Source: Kudoa neothunni | Lineage: Eukaryota > Cnidaria | Direction of reading: 5' to 3' | Assembly (NCBI GenBank): GCA_964304625.1 | Contig: OZ199840.1 | Coordinates: 3,844,001-3,908,000, forward strand | Length of the DNA stretch: 64,000 nucleotides | Part shown: positions 13,401 through 26,557 of the stretch, piece by piece | Position numbering within the stretch: position 1 is the stretch's first letter | Layout of the letters: each line of letters starts with the position of its first letter | Position numbers and translations under genes: made by a program | Notes under the pieces: generated by a model | Databases searched by the model: none | Told to the model about the DNA's origin: nothing | What the model saw: only the letters and a program-made list of their open reading frames with translations

Positions 13401-16400
13401 TGACTGCGGTAAATGCGATAACATACGTAGCTAGAATACGTTCTCTTTTGTAGCCAGCAAAATTTTCCAACTGTAACGCATGATGTTTCAAAAGTGTGAG
13501 CAATAGTTCCAACCATTTTTTAAAAAACTAGATAAAAATGTTTTTATCAAATCCACCACATCAAAAGTAAATATTCGGCCGTACGAGTTTATTGTAGGCA
13601 AGGACTTGATCTGATAAAATCAATCCACAGTAAAATACACATATTTTTGTTACGGCACTTAAACATAATAATAAATTAAGTGATATTTTTCATAAAAAAA
13701 TTACGAGCAAGCCACCAATGCCAATGAAAATTGATTTTTTGAAATTATTTTGAATGACAACGACTTGAGAATAAATTTAATTACAGTGAGAATATTTTTC
13801 TACAACCAAATCAAAACAACCTATTTCACAGTATACATCAAATACAAGTTTGCTTTCTGTGCACATATTTTCATAGTAACAATTAAAGTCGTTCTTATCA
13901 ATAATAGATAATATGGACAACATCACAGGAATAAATCCACTCTTTGGATGTGAATTAGGTGGGAATACTTTAACAACAAAAATACTTGTTTCAACTTTGA
14001 CACATGTGAAAATGACGACAGTTTTATGATGCAAACATTCATGTAATGTAGCAATAAATGATTGATTTTCCTGTTACATTCTGTGGCTGCTTCATCCTTT
14101 AAATATTAGAAGAGTTCGGTCGAAAAGTAATGAATGGGTGCTTTTTAACTACCTGTTCAGATAATGAAAGGGATTCAACTTTAGCAACCAACTCCTTCAT
14201 CGGAGGAATATAATGACTAGGATCCTGACATTTGTTCACTATTTTTTCCAGCTGTTCAAACAGGAACGGAACGATAGTCATTCTAATTTCTACATAAAAA
14301 TCATTTCGTAAATTTTATATTTAGGAATCAATATGTCGACACCATTAAGAGTTACAATGTTAATTTAAATAAGTAAAATATATAAAATAAATAAAAAACA
14401 TTTGATATATTATTTATAAAATGATGTCTATCAAGATAAATAATTACGAATGTTTTCAATAAGAGGCTGTTGAATTATACAAAGGATAAAACTGGAAGCA
14501 ATATTCAAGAGGTTGCTACTGGTTATATTATTTGATGTGGAGAAACAGTCGGTTATATTATCTGATGACATCAAAGAAAGGTTGATATTTTTGATGAGCT
14601 CGGTGAGTTTTTCAATGCTGTAAATTGTCGAAATAACAGGAAGAATTTTTGGGAGTGCAGAAATAAATTCAACCTATCAATATAATCGATTTTACTTAGA
14701 TCACATAAAGTTATATTGCAAGTAGAGTTATTATATAAGTTTGAGTTATTGGCCACGTTATGTTTAAATCTTTCAACTTAGTAAATTTTCAATGAAAATT
14801 TATTTAATCCTGCGAGTAAAACGAGGTATGTTTCGATCTAAACGAAATTGTGGTGCATATCTCTCAAAAATTATAAGATTTGAGTTATCTGAAATTTTTC
14901 CTATTTTTTATTACGTGTTAATCATTTCAGAATATTTGTTCAAATATTTATTGACCATTTCAGTAAATTTTTATAATTAGAATATTTTCTGAATACAGTT
15001 GTGTGTATTTATACACCCAATTTTTGTATTTTACATAGTTTAGTATAAAATTGGATAATTATTAATCGGCCAAATTGAACAAACTTTTCTATGAATGTGC
15101 GCGTATATTTAGAAGAATTAAATATAAAATTAATAGTGAGATCGTTTATTATCCTTCAAACAACTTACGTAATAGACAGAAAATATCTTTTCAAAAAAAG
15201 ATACGTGAAGTATAAATATGGGATTCCAAATGAACCAAACTTTAATTTTATTCCAAAGATGCTAGATTTTGGTGTTTTACCAATGAAGGTCAAATTTACT
15301 TTAAGAACTAAATTAAATTATTCATCCCATTTTCTAAATGTAAATAACTGTATTTAAGTTTTTCGTCTGTTTTAAAAATAAATAGTTAAATATCGTTTTT
15401 ATTTAAAAAAACCAAAAGAAAAATTTTTTAATTTTAAATATACCATATAATGGATTAAGAATTATTCGTAATTATTAAAATGATGTTAAATATAACACTT
15501 AGCCTGGCCAATAATAATTTAAAACTGTTTAGTCCAATTCATATCGGCTAATTTTAATTTCGCCTGGTTTAAATTATTCAATGGGAAATCACCTTGATGG
15601 GGAATGTGTAATCGTCATTGGTGGCAAACGTTTTGCATGTGAATTCGAAAATGTCGTTGATTAGATCAGAGACACCATTGTCTACTCCTTTTATAGCACC
15701 CCTATATTTGAATACATGGAATCATATTTCGTACTCAACGAGTGTAAATCAGATGAAATTCACTTACGGTACACACTCCCCAGAACGAATCATCATTTGG
15801 ATAATGTAAGGTAGTACCTAAATTTTCAATAATTCAAATGCCAGCAGAAGAAGTAATGGATTAAATGTAAAAAGACAATTTTAAATTCCAATAAAAATTT
15901 GTAATTTATCTTCAAACAATAAGATTATTATTTTTTAGTTTCAGCTACAGTAATCACTGATGATTTTTTTCGTAAGAAGCACAAAATACATTTAAATCAA
16001 GAGAATGGCTTTTTAGTTTCTCATGTAGTATTATCTAAAAACACAGGAACTTTAAAAGAAATAATATGGACGTCTTCATCTTTAAAATGATCAATTTTTA
16101 CGTTTTTATTAGAAAACTGTCTATTATCATCTATAATCCATATCAGATTTTATTGTTGCATATTTGATCAAACTACGTCTTCTTATTTGTTAGTTATAAA
16201 TACATAAATTCTTAGGCATTTTAGTGGATAAATATGTAATTAACTTATCTGGGGGAATTTCATAATTTGGTTAAATAGAAAATTGTTATAAACTATTAAT
16301 TAAATATAATAAAAAACATTTCAAATAAAATATAGCTGTAATATGGAATATTTTCTTAGTTAATAATATTATTTATTTTATGAGTGGTTAACTTTGTTAT

Positions 16401-19400
16401 TTCTAGGATCTACCCGTAATAATTTATGATATAGTGCACATCCAATTAATCTTCATTGTTTTATATATTCTTTAATAATATTCATATTCATATTTAATAA
16501 AGCAAATAATATTTAGATACATATTGCATCAATTCTGGACGTCATTTAGAATATTGATATGTACAAATAAATTAGACAAACATTAATTTATTCCGGTACC
16601 GTCATATATTTATTTCTAGACGTTTTTCCTTAAGAAATTTGATAATAATAAGATACTCATATAATGTATTCGATATAACAATTTAGTTTGCTTAATTTGA
16701 AAATTAAAATGGCTTTAATAATTAAACAGAATTTACTAGGTTTACACAAAAAATAATCGAAATTTTTTAATAAAATTGAATGAGTAATTTTATGTTTTAA
16801 AGAAATAAATTGAAATCATTATTTACCTTATAGAACCCCTTGATGACGTCCCGATTCTCAATTTGTTGTAATCCGTTGAAGCATTCCATTATACAAGTAT
16901 AAATATTGCTATCGAATAAAAAAGATCGATATTAAGTAGAATTAGATGAGTGGAAGAATTACTTTTTGAAAGTAGCTGATTCCATAGTAATAAGTCCATC
17001 GCGGAATTTGCTGAGTTCGATGGGAGTGCTGTTTTCGGTGAGTACAGACAATGTGTTGATGATCACTCGAAGCTGCTTCTTAAAATTCACCTTAACATAC
17101 TCTCCAATTTGCACCACATTGAAGATCATTTCGTAGAAGAACAATTGTCGTTCATGAGGTGTACAGTACATAAGGTTGGAGAGCAGTTGATCGAAATCTG
17201 TACTGTCGATATAATTTTTGAAGTATTTCAATGTTTGGATGGAGACATTTGTTGTGAGATTAGTGGCGACTAGTTTTGTCTGTAGAATAAGATAATCCTT
17301 GGGATTGTATTGTGGGAAGCCTAATTCCTCGTTGGGAGGTCCTTTATTTTTGGCACTCGAGTCCATTGAATAGCTGATAAATGGCCATTTGAAATAATCT
17401 TTAACTTTTCTAAAGTCAGCATGCTCCATTTTATAAAGGAATAGTTTATATTCTCCATCGGAAACCATCGCACCAGTTTTTAAGTTTTTCAAGTGCAGGA
17501 CAGTGAACACCAAGTCAGAATTTGGGGATCCACTTTTGTCTACGAGAACATAGTGATTGGTAAAATATGTAATTACCTGATGTGGAATAGTTGGTAACAA
17601 CAAAACGTATATGTGAGCTTTCCATTTCGTTTTCTGAGAGTGTTATCTATACAACGAGATTAAGTTGCAATATCGCCAAACTGGCTTCTCAGTTTACCCT
17701 GAAACCATCACAAAATGTAGGATTTCCAGTTTGAGAGGATACCATCGATCGGAATTCCATTTGATTGCTATTGTTATCGCTTTCAAATATACAATTCTAT
17801 GTTAAATGGGAAATAAAGAAAAATTCAATGAATCAAGAAAGTATCAAATCCGAAAATATACCCTTATCTGTCCACTTGAGGATACCACTGCAGCTCGTAA
17901 TCCAAGATTGACTTTGGAGACTTTTCCGCCTACCGATACTTATTTTGAAAGACTTTCTCAAACAATATAATCTACATTTATCAATGTTTGATTCTTTTAA
18001 TTGAATATAAAAATCGCAGCGTTGAGACTTTTGACCTATAAAAATACATATCATTAGCTACAAGCTTTGAAACATATCCGATAAATATACATAAGTTGAA
18101 TGTCTGATTAATCTCCGTAGATCGTATAACGGGAGTGTAGAATTTGAGCATATCATCATATTTTTTGGAAATCTAACACACAAAATCATTAAAAAATCCC
18201 CTCCTATTTAGCTAGTTAGTTATTCGGCTATTTAATTACTATGTTGTATTCACCAAGTATAAGTGAGACTTTCAAATCTATGCCTATTCCATGGTTATAA
18301 GTTTCAGTGGTAAATAAAAAAATTGATTACAGAAAACCGGAACTTTATTTCCTATATTGATTAGGAAGGATTCAAAGTGTTTAACCTCAGACGTAGGGAT
18401 TCTTTGTATATTTAAATATAGTTGATTATTCAGAATTATTCATTTACGTATAAAAGTTCATAAATATTGAAGTAGGTTCGGTAGTAACTCGCTTACCAGC
18501 AATACTGTTGATATCGGCGACTAGTAAATAATGTATAGACAACGAAATAAACATGTATATAAGTCTTACCACCAGCATAAACAATTCTTTTGCCGGAATG
18601 GTCTTTTTTATCTAATTGAGCCTTACTACATCGATATAGTTTGGCAATAATTTGTAATGATTTATTCAAGTCTGAAATCGTGAATCCCTGAAAAGTAAAT
18701 CGAATCAGCAAAATATTTTAGCCATTTAAAAAAATAATAGTTGTACAGTGAATAAGCATTTTTTAACTTTATCTCCATTTTTGGGTTCTTGATAGCTGAA
18801 TTTATCGTTTGTCCAATTAACCATATAATGATCACTACAAAAATATGCATTCGTAATTGCGAAAAAATATCTTTTACCTCAAATAGGTGTGTGGAGCTTG
18901 CCCAGTGCAAATACTGAAATAGATGTCGCTTGGCACTTCAGATTTTGATGAAGTGCCAGTTATCTCCATCAAGATATTTCCAGTGCTATGCATTCCCGAT
19001 GCGGAGCTCACCGTTTTCAAATTGTTAGATTGCTTAATAGAGGAATAAGTCTGGAATGAACCGTCAGCATCTGCATTCCCTTGGCGCGAATGTGCAACAT
19101 TTGCAGTCTCCTCATACTAGGATATATCTGTTAGGGGAACAGATGTCAATGAAAACAGTTCGTTTACCAATCGGAATAGTTCTGAGGTATTTTCATGTCT
19201 AAAGTCCACACTCCTTTTGTTCAATCTTACAATAATTTCCATATCAAACATTCTACAAGAAGTTTTATTGTGATTAGTTATAGAGAGAAAATATCACTGG
19301 TTCAATTTGTCCATATTTTTAATCATCTTATCAATTATTCTCTCAGACAACTAAACCCATGTAATTCTATATATTTGATTGAATGGTGACTAGAAAAACC

Positions 19401-20088
19401 AACCTGGTTGATATCTTCAACAAGAGTAGATCTTTGATTAATAAGTTCAGTCAATATGATGTAACTGTCGTTAAAGGTTTGCATGTTGGCCATCTAAATT
19501 AAACATTATTATTTGAGAAATATAATTAATTCCTATCCGATAAAAATTTATACCAGCCCGTTAATTAACTCAAAAATTTTGCAAAATGAGTCAAAAAAGT
19601 GTTAATATTACTCTAAACTGTTTGAACAACTCCACTAAATATTCTTTAGATCGAACTGACGACTCTCGGTAGATATCATCTACCAGACTATCGCTTCTAT
19701 AACATAAAATTAACACACACATGCTCGCCAAAATGGAAATACATCACAAATCTCAACGAAGATGTGTGTACATATGACTTTGGAATGATACCCAAAGTTT
19801 CTTTATATCCCACAATATAGCCACAATACCACACTATATGTGAATATGAAAATATTTAATGAATTTTTTATTGACAAATTTTTAAATATTTTAACTACAT
19901 CCATATTTGGCTGTAATTATTAGATTGTCTCCTGGTTTACACACCAATGCTTCCTTTACGTCCTCTTCTTTAAAGAAATACAAAGCTAGATAATTTTATA
20001 GTTTGTATAGCTGAATTTTTGTGTCGGTCAATTTCAACATACCAACTCCAAAATGTTCGTCCTCGTTAACAACTGACCATTCTACCAT
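10463..20088 (-). CDS. DOCK1-like: DOCK-A/B family Rac guanine nucleotide exchange factor (dedicator of cytokinesis)
   Basis: Predicted Rac GEF of the SH3-containing DOCK subfamilies, which with an ELMO partner control actin, migration and engulfment (family knowledge). The ATG at 20088 gives MVEWSVVNEDEHFGVG, spliced to ALYFFKEEDVKEALVCKPGD, an SH3 matching the DOCK1 N-terminus. Next come HYMVNWTNDKF (18.8 kb), then the DHR-1/C2 lipid-binding region with FYIQLKESNIDK and VNLGLRAAVVSSSGQ (18.0-17.87 kb) and DGEYKLFLYK and YFKWPF (17.45 kb). Helical-repeat exons run from 17.3 to 13.2 kb. The catalytic DHR-2 includes IDPDYFWVGFFGQGFHV (12.25 kb) and the nucleotide-sensor loop region GIIDSAVNGGTSKYCEAFP (11.4-11.07 kb), so the catalytic valine-glycine loop is intact. 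The C-tail after the last intron is short and basic (SNESRRRQSS, KPRKKSIIGIMPKNEL, stop 10463) and lacks the long proline-rich SH3-binding tail of vertebrate DOCK1. Introns are mostly tiny; two, near 16.82-15.8 and 15.59-14.7 kb, are larger and hold nothing I recognise. Looks functional. Confidence 0.9.
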
Positions 20089-22819
20089 TTTCAACCAATA
20101 AAGGTTATTATAAATATTTCGCTGTTAGTCGCAACACTATTGTGTATACTAATAGTTAGCCTATTTGGTCGATCACACACACGCACTAGTATCAACCCCA
20201 AATATAATATACAATATGATGCTTTTTATTAGCGTGGATCTTAATCGCCTAACTCATTCAGTTTCATTATATTTAATCTAACAATTCTTATCATTAAAGA
20301 TTGCGTTAATTATTTGCTATTATGGATACGATTGAACTTTATTAAGTTAAACTTTTCCGAACAAATGTAATATCATGTGGCATTCTCTTTCGCCAATAAA
20401 GGACTCCAGAAAACAGCACAAATTTTAATACACAGATTCAAGATTGAATTAGATAAATGATATTCAATCTAGGAATACTTTCGGTCAATTTCCTATTCAT
20501 TTTATTATCCGTTTATCACCGGTGTACATTTACTATTCTTTAACAACTAAGGAAGAAGATCCTTTTAATTACTTTGGTGAATTATTGTTATTCATATATT
20601 GAGAATAATTCGTTGAAATTTCTACCATACTTTTGACCATCATAAGGTTAGTACTTTGTTGTTGAAAAATTAAAATAAACTTACCTACCGAAAAATTTAT
20701 CAGAACTAGCATAAAACAATTTTTACATGGTTACTATTTTTGAGATTAATTCATTTATTCAATCGGTTGTCGTAATTCATCGTTATGAATAGAATTTTAT
20801 AAATATTACGTAAAGTTACGCCCAAATTCTTACTGCCAACAAATAAATATCAATAACTCATTGAAAAACTTGTATTACATTTTTTATTTGTAGTTTACTA
20901 GTATAAATACAAAAAATTAATTAATTTTATAATTTTGGAAAGCACATATTTTTTTGATTTATATTAAATTTTTTAATTTTCGATTTAAATAAATATTATT
21001 TTTTATGAAATCAATGATAATTCCAAATTTTTATAGTTCTACTATTTAAGAATCATTGATTTTTATTTGAATAAGCCATTGTACAAAAATTTTTAAATTC
21101 ATATCAAGAATAAAATTTGTATACAAATTTATTTTTTTACCTAATAAAATTTTATAATAAAATATTAATCATATCTCTTATTCTAATACTTTCTGTTAGT
21201 ACTACAATTGTAGGATTGCGTGCATCGGTTTTCAGTACTGTATAATAGATGTATATCCACAGCAGATAATTAGATTATTTTTTCATTTATCCAAAACATT
21301 AAACCAGTCATCAACTTTTATCAGATAGAAAATGAATTTTCAGAGTATAGTAATGCCTCTATACTGCTTAATATTTTTGGACCGAGGAAAAATTATGCAA
21401 TATCATGTAATCGGCGCACGCACGATAAGTTCAAATTGAATATTTCTTACAAAATAACTCGTATGTGTTATGATTTTCTATTCATTTACTAATATTTTTA
21501 CGGACGGCATCCTTAACTGGATGTAAAGAAAATAAGTTTTTTGAATTCTCACCGATACGTGCCTTTTTAGTGGATTATAACGGTTTTTTCTTGTAACATT
21601 ATAATGATTTCATTTTTGTTTTTAAAATCAGGATCTCCACTAAACACCGTAAATTTACCTTGATCATGCTCGCTTAGATATATGATTTTGTTTTCTCCCA
21701 AAAAAATAATACTATTAACATTGATATCCATACATATAAGTATTAAATTTTTCCATTAATTATTTTAAAACGTTATTTCATTGCATTAAGTTAAAGTTTA
21801 TAGCTTAATTTTGAAATAAGAAAGAAGAAAAAATCAATTATATTCGTTTGAAAATAGACGGCTTATAAACACAATTACAACTTTTTGATATCGTAACCAT
21901 TTGCCAGACGAATTTTAACGTATTTAAGAAATAAAACACAGCATTATTTATGTATTTCACGACTGTCCTCTTCGAATAGAATATATTTGGATAATAATTG
22001 TTCTTTAATTGACCTTTAAGATGTAGGTTATTACCAGATCCATAGGCTGCACGCTGCACCACACAGCAATCTTTTTGGCTCTAATATGAACTCGATGATT
22101 TCCTAATTATCGATCGAGTTAGGATATGATGGGCATTGTCATAATAAAATTAAAACTTTTCTGTTTAATTTAACGAATCTACGTTTCATATCTTTGATGA
22201 CATGATAAAATATTGATGAAGACATCCAACCAATCATTTCCGAATGGTATTAAGCCAGAAACTCTCTAATTCAACTAAAACAGCCTGGTTTCTTAAATTT
22301 TCCTATTGCGTGTGATCGCAATTTTTATGCTGTCATTGATGCAGTGACCAAAACCGTAACACGCTTTTGAATTGTATTACGTCATTTACATTGTGGTTAT
22401 TTTTATTAGTTTACGTAAGCTGTTTCAGGAGTTCATAAAAATGAGCCGTCTCATACAAATTTAATATGTATTTCGGATTGTACCCCGTCAAAATCTCGAA
22501 TGACTTTTCCTCCCATTGATAAATAAATGTAAACTCACAACGCTCACTGCTTCTCCGTACAATTTAGAGTTTTCCAGACTGTAACGCATCCTTAATTTTA
22601 AAAAGCATCCTTTGCTATAATTAAAATCGTGTATTATGTCTTTCGAAATAATAAAAACTATTTCGATATTTAAAAAACAAGGTAATCGATTTTTCTCGCT
22701 TCGAAACCGCTCAGTTGTAGAGATAATTTTCAATATCTACATTATTGTCAGGTTTAAATATTTTTCTATTCTGCAATGTTTGATTCTGTAGTGTCATCTT
22801 GCTTAGATAAAAATTTATC
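20089..22819. other. Intergenic region upstream of DOCK
   Basis: About 2.7 kb, largely AT-rich. The part next to 20088 should contain the DOCK promoter. Two weak minus-strand frames (22062-21838 and 22733-22488) are longer than most random frames; the first contains AAYGSGNNLHLKG, which faintly recalls Tc1/mariner transposases, but I cannot support that. No RNA gene is visible. Confidence 0.4.
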
Positions 22820-23916
22820 CAGCATTGCCAACCATGCCCGATTTTTTCCATGTGTTTTATTTTATCCGATTTTTACTCTTGTTCTTTGAAAGACTGAGTA
22901 TTCGCAAACCAATGTTAAAATATAAGGAGTTATTACAAATTCACAAAAAATGGAATTTAATCGTTGCTGATTTCATTACGAGAAATCTTCCATTAGATAA
23001 ATTTATACCTGGAACAATGCTTTATTTCAAATTAAAATTTCTGCAATAGAAGTTCACCAAACGCAAGATACAATTAGAAATTTTAATAATTCTTAAAGCC
23101 GATGTAATAAAAAACTTGAGCTTAAAAAACACATGCCAAAAATTTATCAAAATGAACACATTTTCAAACGTTATTCTCCTGTTAAGATCAGCATTTCTTA
23201 TTTTTTACCACTATTAGCGAAAAGGCACGGTTTTATCATGACCATGAACCATTTGGTAATTATTATGAAGAGATTTTTGTGTTTGAATTTAAAAAAAAGA
23301 CTCTGATGTTGGTGATATCCAATGCTAAGTTATCGTTACAAGTGTTTATTATTAATTTTCAAAAAATTCTAATTTTTTGGTTTTATCTAAACAAGTTAAA
23401 ACTTGACCGAATATTATCTGCTTGACTGATTTTTCTTAATTTTAATGAATAAATGGTCGCACATGAAAATAAAACCTCATCTTGGTATAGTTGTTGTGTT
23501 ACCAAAAAATTGAACGAAAGACTGTAATACAATTGTTTTAAATTAATGGAATCGAATAGGCTCAAAAATAACGTTTGTTCGATTAAATTATCAGTAATCG
23601 AGTTTTAGGACATTGTTTATCGGAAAATACAACACATCCTTACTTCCACTAGCTCTGATTATCGCTTCTCCGGAAAGAACATTTTCGCTTCTAGGATTAT
23701 CGAAAAAATCTGAAGAAATAGAATGTTGTGCTCTTCGTTAGATAATGTTGTTTGAATTATGAACTTTTTCGAAACATCGACCAAACAATATCATGAATTT
23801 GAAGTTCCTGAGTTAATTAAAAATTAATGTAATATTTATACATACAAATAAATATTAGTTCTGTTTTTACAAAAAATTCTGATTTGTCAGATGTCCGATT
23901 TGGGTTGAAAACGCTG
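22820..23916 (+). mobile_element. Degenerate hAT DNA transposon, copy A
   Basis: This 1.1-kb stretch is clearly homologous along its length to 29817-30872. It begins CAGCATTGCCAACCATGCCC and ends GATTTGGGTTGAAAACGCTG; the reverse complement of the end starts CAGCGTTTTCAACC, so the two ends form terminal inverted repeats of CAGCRTTNYCAACC type. Inside, a short frame (KKWNLIVADFITRNLPLDKF) resembles the middle of hAT transposases. Near 23665 ASPERTFSLLGLSKKSEE matches the hAT C-terminal dimerisation motif A-S-P-E-R-x-F-S, ending CCALR before a stop. Many frame breaks separate these, so it is inactive. No clear 8-bp target duplication is left (AATTTATC against CTTTTAAT). Confidence 0.75.
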
Positions 23917-26557
23917 CTTTTAATTATTTGGACATAATTTCATTTGTCTTTTTGAAGTTCATTAATGTTTGTTCTATGACTTTCGACCTAATACATTGTA
24001 TTTTGATGGAAAATTTAAGCAAAATAATGATGGTTAGATATTTGAGTTTTGTTAAATATTCAAATAGGCATGATTTTACAAGTTCTAATATTTGACACTC
24101 GAGAATTCTTTTGGCGGGGTTTATTTGGGAACTGAAGACGTTGAGGTTAACTCAAATTTATATTGTTTACACATAATGATACACTTTCAAACCTTATTTA
24201 AAAATATATTATTTGGATTAAAAATCCTTATCAATAATTAATAAATTTTTACGTTTAAAATATTCGAGTAGCAATCCAATCTCACCTCAAGAGAAACTAT
24301 ACGCAACATTCTCTAATTGTTATTTTCGTTAGACTAACACTTCACAAAAATATTTATTGATGTTAAAATTTTTGTAGATAAGTGAATTATTACTATTAAA
24401 TTGAGATTTTCTTTCCTTATCATGATAATTTACGACAACTTATTGATTTGTGATTTCTTCTACGCGGCGGGATCTCATACATTTCCGCTGTACTCTATTG
24501 AAAATAACGCTAATATTCAAAGCATATAGGAATTTTTTAATATCTTACTAAAATTTCAAAAAGAATTCGATTTTTAAATTTCACCACTTCTTTATCAATT
24601 TTATACACTGATTATCAATGGATATAAATTTTTTTCATTATACATTTCTGTGGCGGATACAGAAAAAAACCTTTTCGAATTCTATTAAAAAAACTTGGTT
24701 TAAAGAATAGAATTATTTAAAACTTTATACATTAAATTCTGAACAAAAATTTCATAGTTACATAAAAAATGGTCACCTACCCCCAAAATTCGAGAAATAG
24801 GAAATGTAAATATTTCTTCTGAATTTATTATACATAAAATATATCAATTCTAAATGAAAACCAAGAAATAATTTCATAAATTTATTTAAAAATCAACAGC
24901 TTCGTGTCATTAAAAACGACGTTTCGCGTGTATTAAATAAGGTTACATTGGCCGGCTAGAACTCATGTCGCACGTGGTTCGTGACTTAAACCCCTGAACT
25001 TATTAGTAGTATAGAAAACGCCATTTTCGTCCTCTAAACATATTTTACCGCTATCGTATTTACGAATAAGTTAATTTTAAGTGAATTCAATAAATATAGG
25101 ATGATTAAAGGATCATACTCATCAGAAACTTTTAATAAAAACTAACTTAATACATTAATGAAATCAGTTTTATAATATCTTAGTTATTCTAGAAGATAAT
25201 CCTTACTGTAAAAATAAACAGTGCTCTTCTCATAATTGCAATAATTGATTTTGTAAATTTGCAGTTAAAATTAATTGATTATACGCTAAATAATTGATTT
25301 CGGGAATAAAAATTAAATTTTGGGCACCCCTACTTGGTATATATAAGATAAATCTAGAGATATTGAGAGCATGGAGCAAACATTATATCGCGACTTAAGG
25401 GTCGTGCGTAATCAAAGAGGAAATCAAAACCACGACCCACGACACGTAACTTTACGCATGCGAAATTAAACAAAAAATTATGCTATGTTTTGGCCTACTA
25501 GGGTATTTATTTAATTTAATATTTGATTTAATTTATAATGTAATACGATTTAAAATTTGGAGATTCCTTAAAACTGTATTATGTGAAGTGTTAAATCTTT
25601 TTATTAAATCATAAACCAACTAGTAGATACAGGAGTTGATTTTGAGGCATCATAAGGAATTAATTAGCTTTATTAATAAAACATATCGAGAATCTTTTAT
25701 CTATTTTGCCCTCATCAGTTCAATTCACTCTTCCGTTAGTAAATCAAAATCCAAATTTTCTCCCTTTGAGAATTTTTATTGCTTTCGAATGGAACAATCG
25801 CTACAATATTAAAACAACCAGTTTAAATAGATATGATAGTATTCAAGGCAGACCTCATTTTTACATCGAATGTCTTCATTGTTTCAGATTTAACGTTTGA
25901 TTTATTCACTACTTTTTTATAATATTCTATAATTTCAACTTTTGAGATAGAGTTGAAATTTTATTTCCATTTTTTGACGCACAAGCCTTAATCTTCGTAG
26001 TTATGAAAAAGAAATCATTACGTACGAGCCATAATCTTCGTTGTTTTGAAGAAAATTCATTACGCACGACGCATAAAATGCGTAAAAACTATTGATATTT
26101 TAATTTTTCTAAAGTCAAATTAAGACAATAAGTTACTTTTGTTATAAAGTTTATAGAGTAAAGATTAAATTTTCTATGTATATTCATTATTTTACGTTTC
26201 ATTACGATATTACGTATGACCCATAAGTCACTGTAATAAGATTAATACTTTACTCAATTTATGAATTAAATAATTTATTATATTAAGCTAGTTTACACAA
26301 TGATATATTGCATATATCCATTTAATTTCAACTTTACTATTTGGAGTAAAAGTAAATTTTCCAAAAATGTTTGCATAGATGTTTGCTTAAGCCGTAATTT
26401 GCGCCTAAAATATAAGTATAAGTAAAGTAAACCTTATTAAATTCTACTATAGTTAGAGAAAATTTATTATTCGCCATCTATATATTCATTAAAATTAAAT
26501 CGTGATATATTTTTTGAATATAACGAAAATTTTCGTCAGTAGATTATTTTCACTGAA
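23917..26557. other. Intergenic region upstream of the surface-repeat gene
   Basis: AT-rich, with no gene seen. It contains a short tandem repeat (listed separately) and GC-richer spots near 24950-25000 and 25385-25465, where CGTGCG/CGACCC words appear in both orientations and could form hairpins. The last few hundred bases should hold the promoter of the gene starting at 26558. Confidence 0.4.
25979..26080. repeat. 43-bp tandem repeat, two full units and a partial third
   Basis: Units start at 25981 (ACAAGCCTTAATCTTCGTAG), 26024 (ACGAGCCATAATCTTCGTTG) and 26066 (ACGACGCATAA), giving a period of 42-43 bp. Each full unit ends in TCATTACG. A further similar word, ATTACGTATGACCCATAA, lies near 26208. 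Function unknown; it could be a small satellite or a transposon end. Confidence 0.6.

Noticed and set aside
15091-15357. 88-residue plus-strand frame in a DOCK intron
   Set aside because: No homology, no splice context, opposite strand to the host gene, low-complexity composition; perhaps decayed repeat but not supportable.
21838-22062. Minus-strand frame with AAYGSGNNLHLKG, considered as Tc1/mariner transposase
   Set aside because: Similarity is too weak and no catalytic motif or inverted repeats were found.
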